Positions 38,363 to 49,061 of a stretch of DNA of 64,000 nt are shown piece after piece; position 1 is the stretch's first letter, and each line of letters begins with the position of its first letter. The stretch lies in NCBI RefSeq assembly GCF_003570905.1, contig NZ_QXJM01000014.1:45873-109872 (forward strand), read 5' to 3'. Origin of the DNA: Cohnella faecalis (lineage in GTDB: Bacteria > Bacillota > Bacilli > Paenibacillales > Paenibacillaceae). A program made the position numbers and the translations under genes. The notes under the pieces were generated by a model, which did not search any database, was not told where the DNA came from, and was given only the letters and a program-made list of their open reading frames with translations.

Positions 38363-39028
38363 TTACTGAACGGCTTTCTTCCAATCGGCGGCGAATTTCT
38401 CCAATCCTTGATCCGTAAGCGGATGTTTGGAGATTTGTTCGATGACCGCGAACGGAACGGTGGCGATGTGCGCGCCTGCCATTGCTACGCGAGTTACGTG
38501 ATCCGGATGGCGAACGGAAGCGGCGATGATTTGAGCGTCCAGATTGTGAATACGGAACAATTCGGCGACTTTGACGATCAATTGGACGCCGTCTTCCGAA
38601 ATGTCGTCCAAGCGGCCCAGAAACGGAGATACATACGTGGCTCCTGCGCGAGCGGCCAACAACGCTTGGTTGACCGTGAAAATCAACGTGACGTTCGTTT
38701 TTACGCCTTTCTTGGTCAAGTAGCGGCAAGCCTCCAATCCAGCCAGCGTCATCGGAAGCTTGATGGTGATGTTCTTGTCATAGTTGTTGATTTTGATTAA
38801 TTCGTTCGCTTGCGAGATCATCTCTTCCGCCGTGACCGCATCGGGCGTCACTTCGGCGGATACCGATTCAACCTCGGGTACTTCCTTCAATATTTCTTCG
38901 ATTCTGTCTTCGAATTTGACGCCTTCCTTCGCAACCAAGGAAGGATTCGTCGTCACGCCGGACAAGACGCCGATTTGATACGCTTTTTTGATGTCCGCCA
39001 GGTTTGCGGTATCGATAAAAAATTTCAT
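38363..39028 (-). CDS. tal: Transaldolase (TalC/MipB-type)
   Basis: 221 residues, the short single-domain form. [20 protein letters not shown] and GVTTNPSL open the barrel, and the Schiff-base lysine lies in [34 protein letters not shown] and [11 protein letters not shown] follow. It moves a dihydroxyacetone unit between pentose-phosphate sugars. The ATG at 39028 has GGAGG 9 bases upstream. It is the last gene after zwf and tkt. Confidence 0.95.
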   Translation of the reverse strand: MKFFIDTANLADIKKAYQIGVLSGVTTNPSLVAKEGVKFEDRIEEILKEVPEVESVSAEVTPDAVTAEEMISQANELIKINNYDKNITIKLPMTLAGLEACRYLTKKGVKTNVTLIFTVNQALLAARAGATYVSPFLGRLDDISEDGVQLIVKVAELFRIHNLDAQIIAASVRHPDHVTRVAMAGAHIATVPFAVIEQISKHPLTDQGLEKFAADWKKAVQ

Positions 39029-39071
39029 TGTGAACAACCTCCAATTTAATAGGTTTTGGGTGAATGAAGGA

Positions 39072-41063
39072 TTATTTCAGCAATTGTTGCGCTAAACGAA
39101 CGACATTAGCGACGGAGAAGCCGAAATGTTCCATGACCTCGTTACCCGGTCCCGAAGCGCCGAACGTATCGATCGACAGCACTTTCCCTTCCGGTCCCGT
39201 ATAGTGTTCCCAGCCGAGCGAGATGCCGGCTTCGATGGCGATCCGCTTTGTTACGGAAGCGGGCAGAACGCTTTGCTTGTAATTTTCGGATTGACGATCG
39301 AACAGTTCTCTGCAAGGCATGGCAACGACCCGAACGGACAAATTCATCTTCTCAAGCTCCGCTTTGGCATTCACGGCTAGTGAAACCTCCGAACCGGTAC
39401 CGATCAAGACGACGTCCGGGTGCTCGTTCGTCTCCGTCAGGACGTAAGCGCCTTTGGCGACTTCTTCCTTATTGGCTTTGTCCCTTCGTAGATCGGCAGG
39501 TTCTGTCTGCTCAGCACGAGGGCAACCGGGCCTTCTTTTTGTTCCAGCGCATAGGCCCATGCGCTTGCCGTCTCGTTGGCATCGGTCGGCCGGATGACCG
39601 TAAGTCCCGGATCGTGCGAAGCGCGGTCAATTGCTCAACAGGCTCGTGCGTTGGTCCGTCTTCCCCGACTGCAATAGAATCGTGGGTGAAGACATAAATG
39701 ACTGGCAGCTTTTGCAGAGCGGCCAAGCGGATAGACGGGCGCAAATAATCGCTGAATACGAAGAAGGTGCTGACGAACGCGTTGACGCCTCCATGGAGCG
39801 CCATACCGTTGCCGGCCGCGCCCATCGCATGCTCGCGGACGCCGAAGTAGACGTTGCGTCCGGAATAGGTCGCGATGGCGAACGTACTCTCCCCTTTAAT
39901 GTCCGTCATCGTCGAATGCGACAGATCTGCGCTTCCTCCGAAGATGGAAGGTACGGTTTTCACGTAATGGTTGATCGCTTCGCCGCTCGCTACGCGGGTC
40001 GACACGGTTTTGGAAGCGTCGAACGTCAGGATATCGCCGGCATCGATCGATACGTTGCCGCTAATTGCTTGAGAAAGTTCTTTGCCTTGCGAAGGATATT
40101 TAGCCGTATAGGAAGCGAACAATTTGTTCCATTTCTCTTCCTTGGCCGCTCCTTGCTTCTTCAATTGCTCGAAATGCGCTTGAACACGATTCGGAACGGT
40201 GAATTCTTCCTCGTATGGCCAACCGTATACTTCTTTGGTCGCTTTGGCTTCGTCTTTGCCGAGCGGATTGCCGTGAACTTTGTTCGTGCCCGCTGCCTTG
40301 CTGCCGTAACCGATAATGGTGCGAATCTCGATAAGCGTCGGCTGCGAATCGTTATGCTTGGCAGCCGCGATCGCTTCGGAGATCGCAGCGATGTCATTGC
40401 CGTCTTCGATCCGCAAATATTGCCAATTCGCCGATTCCGCTCTCTTCCGAATATTTTCGCTGAATGAGAGGTTAAGCTCTCCGTCAAGCGAAATATCGTT
40501 GGAATCGTACAGCACGATTAATTTGCCGAGCTTCATATGTCCGGCCATGGACATCGCTTCGTAGGAAATCCCTTCCATCAAGCAGCCGTCTCCGACAAGC
40601 GCATACGTATGATGATCGACAACGGGGAACTGTTCCTGATTGAATTTGGAAGCCAGATGCGCTTCGGCCATCGCCATCCCTACCGCCATGGCAAGACCTT
40701 GTCCCAAGGGCCTGTAGTAGCGTCCACGCCATCGGTATGCCCATATTCGGGATGTCCGGGAGTTAGGCTGTTAAGCTTGCGGAACTGCTTCAAATCGTCG
40801 ATCGACACCCGATAGCCGGACAGATGCAGAAGACTGTAAAGCAAAGCCGAGCCGTGCCCTGCCGACAGAACGAAACGGTCGCGGTTGAACCATTTGGAGT
40901 TGCCGGGATTGTGGTTCAAATGGGACGACCATAAGGCATACGCCATCGGAGCGGCTCCCATCGGCAACCCCGGATGGCCGGATTTCGCGGCGTTGATGGC
41001 ATCGATAGACAACGTTCGGATCGTATCTATCGCTAACTGATCAATGGTTTGCGTTGTAGGCAT
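39072..41063 (-). CDS. tkt: Transketolase (three frame breaks)
   Basis: About 664 residues if single-base gaps near 40708, 39603-39606 and 39475 are restored. Motifs are [18 protein letters not shown] and [15 protein letters not shown], thiamine diphosphate binding in [25 protein letters not shown], and [17 protein letters not shown]. Transketolase transfers two-carbon units in the pentose phosphate pathway. The ATG at 41063 has AAGGAG 6 bases upstream and overlaps the zwf end. All residues needed for function are present in the broken frames, so sequence error is more likely than gene loss. Confidence 0.92.
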
Positions 41064-42570
41064 ATCGTTCTCCTTCGTTAACTTCGGATTTTGGTTCTGG
41101 CTTGGCATCGAACCACCAATGATTGCCGTCCTTCGCGAGCAGCGCGTCGGAAGCGGCAGGCCCGTAAGTGCCTGCCTCGTAAGGAAGAAGCGGAACGAGA
41201 TTTTCTTCGAAAGCATCCAGAATCGGTTGCACCCACTGCCAGGACAATTCGACTTCGTCCCAATGCGCGAAGAAGGTAGAGTCTCCGTTCAACGCGTCGC
41301 CGATTAAATTTTCGTAAGCTTCGGGAGAATCCGCCTGTCCTGCTTGAAGGTCGATCCGGATTGGCTTGAATCGGCCGCCGTTCGGCCCGGGCTCCTTCGT
41401 ATTGATCTGCAGCGTAATGCTCTCTTCTGGCCCGATCTCGATAACGAGAAGATTAGGCTCGATGCCCTCCTCGATTTTCATCCAAGGCTGCTTTACCGGC
41501 TCCTTGAACTCGACTACGATTTTCGTCGATTTCTCCTTCATTCTTTTGCCCGTTCGAATATAGAAAGGAACTCCCCGCCAATCGTTGTTATCGATCAGCA
41601 ACCTGGCTGCGATGAACGTATCGTTCATAGAGGAAGGCGCAATGCCTGGCTCGGAAGCGTAGCCGACGACCGGCTTTCCTTGAATGCTTCCTTCCGAGTA
41701 CTGACCGCGAATCACGCTCGCGCCGACATCCTCTTTTTGCACCAGTTCGAGGGACTCCATTACTTTTTTCTTCTTAAAGCGCACCTTCTCGGAAGAGCTG
41801 TCGTGAGGAAGGTGAATCGCCGTCATCATCAGCAGTTGGAGCATATGGTTTTGGAACATATCTCTCACGGCGCCTACATGATCGTAATATCCGGCTCTCT
41901 CTTCGACCCCTACCGACTCAAGGGCCGTTATTTGCACGTTGGAAATGTAGCGATTGGTCCATAACGCCTGCATGACCGGATTGGTCTGCTGAAGAGACTC
42001 CATCCTCTGCACCACGGGCTTGCCCAAATAATGATCGATTCGGTATATCTCTTCTTCCGCGAACGCTTGGCTCAATTTCCGATTCAGATCGCGGGCCGAT
42101 CGCAAATCGTGTCCGAACGGCTTTTCGATCACAAGACGCTTCCACCCGTTCGCGGAGCCCAGTCCGCTAGCCTGAATATTGGCCGCGATCGTCTCAAAAT
42201 ATTCAGGTCCGACGGATAGATAAAACAAGCGATTCGACGGAATGCTCAGCTCGTTCTCTCGCCCCTCGACCAGCTTCAGCAGCTTCCGATAATCGTCTTC
42301 GCGCCCGATATCCAGAACGCTGTAGCGGAATGCCCGTACAAATGCTTTCACCGATTCGGCATCCTTCGCACCGCGTCTGGAGAACTGATGCAAAGATTGC
42401 TCGACGTTGATCCGAAACGATTCATCGGTCCATTCTCTTCTTCCGAGGCCGAACAAGGTGAACGCTTGCGGCAGCTTTCCATCGACGTACAAATTATATA
42501 GAGCAGGGTATATTTTTCTTTTCGCCAAATCCCCCGTTGCTCCGAACATAATAAAAGTGGTCGGTTCCAT
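41041..42570 (-). CDS. zwf: Glucose-6-phosphate 1-dehydrogenase
   Basis: 509 residues. An N-terminal Rossmann fold ([19 protein letters not shown]) is followed by the active-site segment [15 protein letters not shown] and the typical MIEK-like EKPFGHDL region. [12 protein letters not shown] and [16 protein letters not shown] complete the pattern. It oxidises glucose-6-phosphate to 6-phosphogluconolactone with NADP. It is the first gene of a zwf-tkt-tal operon and is divergent from a LysR regulator across about 120 bases. Confidence 0.96.
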   Translation of the reverse strand: MEPTTFIMFGATGDLAKRKIYPALYNLYVDGKLPQAFTLFGLGRREWTDESFRINVEQSLHQFSRRGAKDAESVKAFVRAFRYSVLDIGREDDYRKLLKLVEGRENELSIPSNRLFYLSVGPEYFETIAANIQASGLGSANGWKRLVIEKPFGHDLRSARDLNRKLSQAFAEEEIYRIDHYLGKPVVQRMESLQQTNPVMQALWTNRYISNVQITALESVGVEERAGYYDHVGAVRDMFQNHMLQLLMMTAIHLPHDSSSEKVRFKKKKVMESLELVQKEDVGASVIRGQYSEGSIQGKPVVGYASEPGIAPSSMNDTFIAARLLIDNNDWRGVPFYIRTGKRMKEKSTKIVVEFKEPVKQPWMKIEEGIEPNLLVIEIGPEESITLQINTKEPGPNGGRFKPIRIDLQAGQADSPEAYENLIGDALNGDSTFFAHWDEVELSWQWVQPILDAFEENLVPLLPYEAGTYGPAASDALLAKDGNHWWFDAKPEPKSEVNEGERYAYNANH

Positions 42571-42691
42571 CTTCCTTCTCCTTCCCGACGAGCTTATGCG
42601 CGCTCTGGTTTCTGTTTCTTAGTTTCACTATAATACGTTTAACAGCCATATAAGTAATTAATATATTTGACAGGAGATATAGACAGTATCT

Positions 42692-43569
42692 ATGAACAAC
42701 AATTTCGAACTATATAAAGTTTTCTATTGGGCAGCGAAAACGGGAAGCCTAACGCAAGCAGCCAAAGCTTTGTACATTACGCAGCCGAGCGTCAGCCACG
42801 CCATCAAGCAGCTGGAAGAAAGCTTCGGAGTTACGTTGTTTTATCGCAATTCCAAAGGCGTTGCGCTGACGCAAGAGGGCGCCGTGCTTTACTCCTATAT
42901 CGAGCAGTCGCACATTCTTATTACATTGGCCGAGGAAAAAATGGCCGCGCTCAAAAACTTGGACAGCGGCGAGCTGCGGATCGGCGGAAGCGACTCGCTG
43001 TTCAAGCATTATTTGCTTCCGTATTTGGAACACTTTCATGAGAACCACCCGGGTATCAAGCTTCACCTGAACCACGGAACGACACCGGAGACCATTACGT
43101 TCTTAAAAGAAGGCAAAATCGATTTGGGCGTCGTTCGCATGCCGATTGTCGATTCTCAGCTTGAAGTAAGAGAGAGCTTTCAGCTGCAGGATTGCTTCGT
43201 AGCGGGAGCCCGTTATGCCGAGCTTAAGGAGACGGTGCTGTCGCTGGAAATGCTGCTTCAGCATCCCATCATCCTCTTCTCCCGGAATAGCAGAGCCGAA
43301 TGACGATAACGGAATTATTTCAAAGCTACGGGTATTCGATCAAGCCTGAAATCGAGGTTGGAAGCGTGGATCTGCTCATCGAGTTTGCGCGGAGAGGACT
43401 CGGCATTTCTTATGTGACGAGGGAATTTGTGTCGAAGGAGCTGGAGGAGGGCTCCCTTTTCGAGATTCAATTAAACGTGCCGCTGCCTCCTTCTCACGTA
43501 GGGATTCTGACGATGCGCAACATGCCGCTTTCCAGTGCGGCAAGCGGTTTTATTGGCTTGGTTCGGTAA
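42692..43569 (+). CDS. LysR-family regulator (one frame break)
   Basis: About 292 residues restored. The N-terminal helix-turn-helix is clear (FYWAAKTGSLTQAAKALYIT, QPSVSHAIKQLEESFGVTLF). The effector domain is split by a missing base near 43290-43300. It continues MTITELFQSYGYSIKPEIEV, then FARRGLGISYVTREF. It diverges from zwf, so control of the pentose phosphate operon is plausible. LysR regulators usually bind the shared intergenic region; the sequence does not reveal the effector. Confidence 0.88.
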
Positions 43570-43637
43570 AAGCATATTGGCGTTTCCGGTTGACCATACT
43601 GGTTGTGTTGAGACGAACCTCCGGAAGGAAGACGCCG

Positions 43638-45215
43638 ATGCCGTTCTGGAAAACGCACAGATCGCCTGCTCAAAACGCCGGTACTCCCGATAAAGCTTTC
43701 GTCAAGCCGCTGCATGCAAGCCTTGAGCAAAATATTCTCGAAATCCGACAATCGCTAGGCAACAGTACCGATATCCTCATCCGGGAAATCCGGCTTCCCC
43801 ATACCGCCGACGGCAAAATTGGAGTAATCTACACTGACGGATTGGCGGACGTCCAAGCGATCTCTGATTTTATTATGGAATCGACGCTGCTGGATGTCCG
43901 ATTCACTCCGGATTCGGATGGGGAACCTCCTCTCTCTTCTCAAGTCTTTCATGCTCTGAAAGATCGCGTTCTAACAATCGGCAGCATTCGAGCGATAGCC
44001 GACTTCAATAACTTGTTCCATGCGCTTCTGTCCGGAGATACGATCATTCTAATTGACGAGTATAACGAAGGAATGGCAGCCAGCACACGGGGATGGAAGG
44101 ATCGCGGCGTCAGCGAGCCTTCCTCGGAGGCCGTTGTTCGCGGTCCCCGTGAAGCGTTTACGGAAAGCCTTCGAACCAATACGGCTTTGCTGCGGCGCAA
44201 AATTAAAGACCCGAATTTGTGGCTGGAGACGAAGCCGATCGGGAGGGTAACCTTCACCGATGTAGGGATTATGTTCATTAAAGGAATTGCGAACGACAAA
44301 GTCATCGAAGAAGTTCGACTGCGCTTAAACCGGATAGACATCGACGGAATTCTGGAAAGCGGATATATCGAAGAAATGATACAGGACGATAGATGGTCTC
44401 CTTTCCCAACCGTCTACAACTCCGAACGCCCAGACGTTATCGCCGCTGAGCTTCTGGAAGGCAAAATTGCGATCGTGGTCGATGGAACCCCGTTCGTCCT
44501 TGTCGTTCCGGCATTGTTCGTCTCCTTCCTTCATTCCGCGGAAGATTATTATCAGCGCGCGGACATCAGTATGCTGATCCGGCTCATTCGTTATGTCGGA
44601 CTTATGATATCTCTATTAGGTCCGTCTTTATATGTAGCCATAACAACATTTCATCAGGAAATGCTGCCGACCGAGCTATTGATCAATTTGGCCGCCCAGC
44701 GAGAAGGCGTTCCTTTTCCCGCTTTCATCGAAGCGCTCATGATGGAAATCACTTTTGAAATATTGCGTGAAGCCGGAATACGGATGCCAAAATACATTGG
44801 CGCGACTATTTCCATTGTCGGCACGCTAGTTATCGGACAAGCAGCTGTCCAAGCGGGAATCGTGTCCGCGGCCATGGTCATTGTCGTCGCCATTACGGCT
44901 ATTTCCAGCTTTGTATTGCCTGCCTACAATATGTCCATTTCTTTGCGGATGCTGCGTTTCCCTCTGATGGCGCTCTCGGCATCCTTCGGCTTGTTCGGGG
45001 TAATCGTCGGAATTATAGCTTTGGTGCTTCATCTGTGCAGTCTACGATCGTTTGGAGTTCCGTACATGAGTCCTTTCGCTCCGTTCATTCCGGAAGATCA
45101 GAAGGACGCCATCTTTCGTTTGCCGCAATGGATGATGTTAACCCGCCCTCGATTAATTAGCCAGAGCAATCGAACTCGCAATTCGTCGACGCCGCCCCGA
45201 AAATCACGGAAGTAA
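43638..45215 (+). CDS. Spore germination protein GerAA (operon 2)
   Basis: About 525 residues. Features are IREIRLPHTADGKIGVIYTD, DTIILIDEYNEGMAASTRGW and GPREAFTESLRTNTALLRRK, the last a GerA hallmark. FHQEMLPTELLINLAAQREG, FEILREAGIRMPKYIGATIS and SLRSFGVPYMSPFAPF follow, with five to six membrane helices in the second half. The longer N-terminus is typical of the standard GerA subunit; operon 1 has a shorter divergent one. The ATG at 43638 has AAGGA about 8 bases upstream. Confidence 0.95.
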   Translation: MPFWKTHRSPAQNAGTPDKAFVKPLHASLEQNILEIRQSLGNSTDILIREIRLPHTADGKIGVIYTDGLADVQAISDFIMESTLLDVRFTPDSDGEPPLSSQVFHALKDRVLTIGSIRAIADFNNLFHALLSGDTIILIDEYNEGMAASTRGWKDRGVSEPSSEAVVRGPREAFTESLRTNTALLRRKIKDPNLWLETKPIGRVTFTDVGIMFIKGIANDKVIEEVRLRLNRIDIDGILESGYIEEMIQDDRWSPFPTVYNSERPDVIAAELLEGKIAIVVDGTPFVLVVPALFVSFLHSAEDYYQRADISMLIRLIRYVGLMISLLGPSLYVAITTFHQEMLPTELLINLAAQREGVPFPAFIEALMMEITFEILREAGIRMPKYIGATISIVGTLVIGQAAVQAGIVSAAMVIVVAITAISSFVLPAYNMSISLRMLRFPLMALSASFGLFGVIVGIIALVLHLCSLRSFGVPYMSPFAPFIPEDQKDAIFRLPQWMMLTRPRLISQSNRTRNSSTPPRKSRK

Positions 45216-45227
45216 GGAGGGGTGCCC

Positions 45228-46430
45228 TTGATACGGAAGGTGTCTTGCGTGCTTTTGGCCATCGCTCTGGCTTCAATCTTGAACGGCTGTTGGAACCGTC
45301 GCGAAATGAATGAGCTCGCGATCGCGGTCGGTATGGGAATCGATAAGATCGGAGAGCAATACCGGGTTTCCGTACAAGTTGTCGTTCCCGGAGAAGTGAC
45401 GTCACAAAAAACGGCGGGCCGCTCCCCCGTCACTCTCTATAAGACCGAATCGGCGACTGTGTTTGAAGCGAGCCGCAAGCTGACCACGATCAGTCCTCGC
45501 AAAATTTACTTTTCTCACCTCCGCCTCTTCGTGGTCGGCGAATCGCTCGCTCAAGAAGGATTGGGAGAAATTCTGGAATTCATATCCCGAGACCATGAAT
45601 TCCGCAACGATTTCTACGTCGTAATTGCAAGAGAAACAAGCGCGGAAAGCACGCTGAAAATAACGACCTCTTTGGAGAACATTCCGGTAACTAAGATGTT
45701 CGCGTCCCTGGAGACGTCCGAGAAAAATTGGTCGCCCACGATGACGGTCAATACGGATGAATTAATTGCCTCTTTAGTCAGCGATGGCAAACAACCGGTT
45801 TTGCCGGGACTTCGGGTTATTGGAGATCAAGAAATCGGAGGTTCGAAGACAAACACCGAGAGAATCGATTCTCCGGGCAATCTGCAACTATCGGGGCTAG
45901 GGGTATTCAAAAACGACAAATTAATCGGCTGGTTAAGCGAAGAAGATAGCCGAGGCTATAATTACATTCTGAACAATGTGCGAAACTCAGTCGGTCATAT
46001 CGGTTGTCCGAACGGAGGCAAAGTCACCTTGGAAATTACGCGAGCGCATTCGAGCGTCAAAGGGACAATGATTGGGGAGCGGCCCCGTATCGAGATTGGC
46101 GTGCGCATCGAAGGAAGCGTAGGAGAAGTCGAGTGCGCAGGTCTGGACCTGACCAAATCTGCAACCTTGTTTGACCTCGAGAAAAGAGCGGAGCATAAAG
46201 TAACCGAAATCATGGAATCGGTCGTCGAAAAAGCTCAAAAAACGTATGAGTCCGACATCTTCGGGTTTGGAGAAGCCATTCACCGAACCGATCCACAGGC
46301 TTGGAAAACGCTAAAGGAGCATTGGGATGACCGCCACTTCGTCCATCTACCGGTCACAATTAACGTGGACTTCAAAATTCGGCGTGTCGGGACGGTCGGC
46401 GATTCATTCTTGAACAAACTTAAGGAGTAG
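45228..46430 (+). CDS. Spore germination lipoprotein GerAC (operon 2)
   Basis: About 400 residues of the Ger(x)C family. The lipobox is SILNGCWNRREMNEL, followed by AVGMGIDKIGEQYRVSVQVV, RKIYFSHLRLFVVGESLA and RNDFYVVIARETSAESTLKI. The C-terminal region (FGFGEAIHRTDPQAWKTLKE) is typical. TTG 45228 is preferred to GTG 45222 because AAGGAGG ends 7 bases before it; the GTG would be only one base away. It follows GerAA by 12 bases. Confidence 0.94.
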   Translation: MIRKVSCVLLAIALASILNGCWNRREMNELAIAVGMGIDKIGEQYRVSVQVVVPGEVTSQKTAGRSPVTLYKTESATVFEASRKLTTISPRKIYFSHLRLFVVGESLAQEGLGEILEFISRDHEFRNDFYVVIARETSAESTLKITTSLENIPVTKMFASLETSEKNWSPTMTVNTDELIASLVSDGKQPVLPGLRVIGDQEIGGSKTNTERIDSPGNLQLSGLGVFKNDKLIGWLSEEDSRGYNYILNNVRNSVGHIGCPNGGKVTLEITRAHSSVKGTMIGERPRIEIGVRIEGSVGEVECAGLDLTKSATLFDLEKRAEHKVTEIMESVVEKAQKTYESDIFGFGEAIHRTDPQAWKTLKEHWDDRHFVHLPVTINVDFKIRRVGTVGDSFLNKLKE

Positions 46431-46436
46431 ACATAG

Positions 46437-46688
46437 ATGCTGACCTACTTGCCGGCCCTCCTTGGAATTTGGGCTGCAGCCGCAGCCATTGTCATGATCG
46501 ATCTACCCTATATCCGCAAAAATCGGTTAGTCGGGGAGCTATGGATATTTACCCTTCTCCTGCTCCTTGGACTCTGGCTGGCGACGGCTAAAGCTTTGCG
46601 CTGGTACTTACCCAATCCGATGGACTGGATCATAGCGTTCTACAAACCGTTCAGCGATTTACTCTCCCGTTTCGGTCTACTACAGTAA
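46437..46688 (+). CDS. Small two-pass membrane protein in gerA operon 2
   Basis: 83 residues with two membrane helices (ALLGIWAAAAAIVMIDLPYI and LWIFTLLLLLGLWLATAKAL) and a polar end (PMDWIIAFYKPFSDLLSRFG). Small genes of this shape, sometimes called gerD-like additional subunits, occur in gerA operons of Bacilli. It lies between GerAC and GerAB with gaps of under 25 bases, so it is surely in the operon. Its exact role is unknown. Confidence 0.8.
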   Translation: MLTYLPALLGIWAAAAAIVMIDLPYIRKNRLVGELWIFTLLLLLGLWLATAKALRWYLPNPMDWIIAFYKPFSDLLSRFGLLQ

Positions 46689-46708
46689 AAAAAGAGGTGG
46701 CGAGACCT

Positions 46709-47809
46709 GTGTCGGAGCAAAGCAAACTATCCGCTCACCAATTAATGGTCATATCCGTTTTCTTCACCATCGGCAGCGCGATTCTGGTTATTCCCGCCGT
46801 CATGGCCCACTTTGCCAAACAGGATGCCTGGATAGCAGCCGTTATCGGAGTGGGAGCCGGAATGCTGTCGGTGTGGATCATTACCGCAGTCGGAGTTCAA
46901 TTCCCCAAGCGGACATTGATTGAGATTATCGAAGCCGCGTTGGGAAGATGGCCGGGGAAAATCATTTCCCTGTGGCTTTTCGGTACGATATTCTTGTGCA
47001 GTCCCAGCGTAGTGTTATTCGTATTGGGAAATTTCATGGTTACGCAAATGATGCCCGAAACGCCCGTTCAATCGCTCCAGATTCTTTTTGCGCTTATCGT
47101 AGTCATGGGAGCGCGCCTTGGGCTCGAAACGTTAGCTCGCGCCGCCGAATTGCTTTTCCCTTTTTTCGCAGTTCTATATGTTTTGTTGGTTGTTTCCGCA
47201 TCGCCGGAAATCAAAATCGCAAATCTGCAACCGTTATTTGAGACTGATCTAGCCTCTTTAGGTTCGGCTTCCTTGTTTTTTATGTGCACGCTAAATATGC
47301 CCATCGTTGTTCTATTAATGATATTTCCGTCCATGAGCCCTCCCCTTCGAGCTCGAAAAGCCATCTTCACCGGGAGCTTGATCGGCAGCCTTGCGATGGC
47401 CGTCATCGTCCTGGTGACTATTTTAGTTTTTGGACCCGATTTTACGGCAGGACACTTTTTTCCAAGCTACGAGCTGGCCCAAAAAATCAGAATCGCAGGT
47501 TTTTTTCAGCGGTTTGAGGTCATTATTGCCTTCTTGTGGATTCTTTCGCTTTATTTCAGGTTGACCCTCTATATTTACTGTACGGCGACAGCAGCAGCCC
47601 AAATCTTTCGTTTGAAAGATCATCGCCCGCTCATTCTGCCTATAGGGATGCTCCTCGTCGTCATGCCGACCCTCATTTTTCCGAATATCGCTTACGAACA
47701 AACCTATGAATTGAAAACGTGGATTCCTTATACGCTGTCCGTCGGATTGTTATTGCCGCTGCTCTTGCTGATTGTACACGGATTGAGAAAAGCGCTGGTG
47801 AGTCGTTAA
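46709..47809 (+). CDS. Spore germination permease GerAB, first copy (operon 2)
   Basis: About 366 residues with ten membrane helices. Early segments are KLSAHQLMVISVFFTIGSAI and AHFAKQDAWIAAVIGVGAGM. Later ones are ARAAELLFPFFAVLYVLLVV and ELAQKIRIAGFFQRFEVIIA, the usual GerAB pattern. The GTG at 46709 is chosen because AGAGGTGG lies 8 bases upstream, rather than GTG at 46697 inside that site. It probably recognises a germinant together with the second GerAB downstream. Confidence 0.94.
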   Translation: MSEQSKLSAHQLMVISVFFTIGSAILVIPAVMAHFAKQDAWIAAVIGVGAGMLSVWIITAVGVQFPKRTLIEIIEAALGRWPGKIISLWLFGTIFLCSPSVVLFVLGNFMVTQMMPETPVQSLQILFALIVVMGARLGLETLARAAELLFPFFAVLYVLLVVSASPEIKIANLQPLFETDLASLGSASLFFMCTLNMPIVVLLMIFPSMSPPLRARKAIFTGSLIGSLAMAVIVLVTILVFGPDFTAGHFFPSYELAQKIRIAGFFQRFEVIIAFLWILSLYFRLTLYIYCTATAAAQIFRLKDHRPLILPIGMLLVVMPTLIFPNIAYEQTYELKTWIPYTLSVGLLLPLLLLIVHGLRKALVSR

Positions 47810-47811
47810 AG

Positions 47812-48909
47812 ATGGAAAAAGCGAAATTGGGCGTTTCACAGCTGTTTGCGTTGATCTGCCTGTTCGAATTCGGAAGCGCAATCGTCGTCGGGCTGGGCAT
47901 GCAGGCCAAACAAGATGCGTGGCTCGCTATTTTGATCGGCATGATTGGCGGTATGGCTTTATTTGCCGTATACAACAGTCTTTTTCGTCTCCATCCCGAG
48001 ATCCCGCTTACCGGCTATATTCCGAAAATCGTCGGCGTCTGGATCGGCTATCCGCTGTCCGTCGCTTATATTCTGTATTTCATGTATATCGCCGCAAGGG
48101 TTCTCAGGGATTTGGGAGCTTTGCTGCTGACCTCGAAGTTGGACAGAACCCCTATGTCGGTCATCAATTTGATGATCATCCTGATCGTCATTTACGCTAT
48201 TGTTTTGGGGATCGAGACCTTGGGGAGAGCCGGAGAATTTTTTTTAGCCGTTATGATCCTATGTTTGGTTGCCGGTGCGGTCTCTGCATTTGCTTCGGGA
48301 ATCATTCATCCTGAAAATCTGGCACCGGTACTGGAAAATGGCTGGAAGCTTGTGCTTACAACGGCATTTCCGTTAACGTTGACCTTTCCTTTCGGCGAGA
48401 TGATCGTTTTTACTATGCTGCTTCCCTACTTGAATCAACCGGCAAGGAGCGCAAAGACGGGAATGACCGCCTTGCTGTCATGCGGCTTGATTCTCGGTTT
48501 TATTCGCGCTGTCGACATCTCCGTATTGGGCCTGCAAAAAGCCGGCACCAGTCTGTTTCCTCTGCTCGAAACGCTTAGCAAGGTAAACATCGGAAATGTC
48601 ATTCAGCGGCTGGATGCCATCGTCATCATGATTTTGGTCATCGGCGGCTTTTTCAAGATCGCCGTCTTTACTTACGCAGCCGCTCTCGGCATCTCCCACA
48701 CATTCAAATTACGAAATCGCAGCCTTCTCGCCATTTTCGTCGGTCTCGCCGTATGGGTTGCCTCATTGTTCATAGCGAGGAACGTGCTTGAGCATCTGGA
48801 GACCGGGCTTAGCATCGTTCCTTTCTATCTGCATCTTCCTCTCCAGGCGGGAATTCCGGTATTGCTGTTGGTTTTGGCTTGGATTCGAACCAAAATGGGG
48901 ATGCGATAG
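47812..48909 (+). CDS. Spore germination permease GerAB, second copy (operon 2)
   Basis: About 365 residues, ten membrane helices. KAKLGVSQLFALICLFEFGS and AKQDAWLAILIGMIGGMALF match the first copy in position but not closely in sequence. LSKVNIGNVIQRLDAIVIMI is the conserved late segment. ATG 47812 follows the previous stop by two bases, with a weak GGTGAG site. Two GerAB subunits in one operon may give an alternative or combined germinant specificity. Confidence 0.93.
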   Translation: MEKAKLGVSQLFALICLFEFGSAIVVGLGMQAKQDAWLAILIGMIGGMALFAVYNSLFRLHPEIPLTGYIPKIVGVWIGYPLSVAYILYFMYIAARVLRDLGALLLTSKLDRTPMSVINLMIILIVIYAIVLGIETLGRAGEFFLAVMILCLVAGAVSAFASGIIHPENLAPVLENGWKLVLTTAFPLTLTFPFGEMIVFTMLLPYLNQPARSAKTGMTALLSCGLILGFIRAVDISVLGLQKAGTSLFPLLETLSKVNIGNVIQRLDAIVIMILVIGGFFKIAVFTYAAALGISHTFKLRNRSLLAIFVGLAVWVASLFIARNVLEHLETGLSIVPFYLHLPLQAGIPVLLLVLAWIRTKMGMR

Positions 48910-49061
48910 TCCCCTCTCTGACTCATCTGCTTCTTATGTCCGACAATTCGCCATAAAGATAATTCCATAGTCCAATTAATTAATTCCAGATAATTGTTAT
49001 AATTACCGTATACTACCTTCGGAAATCGGCAAAAAAACAATCTGATCGAGGAGAAAAAGCG

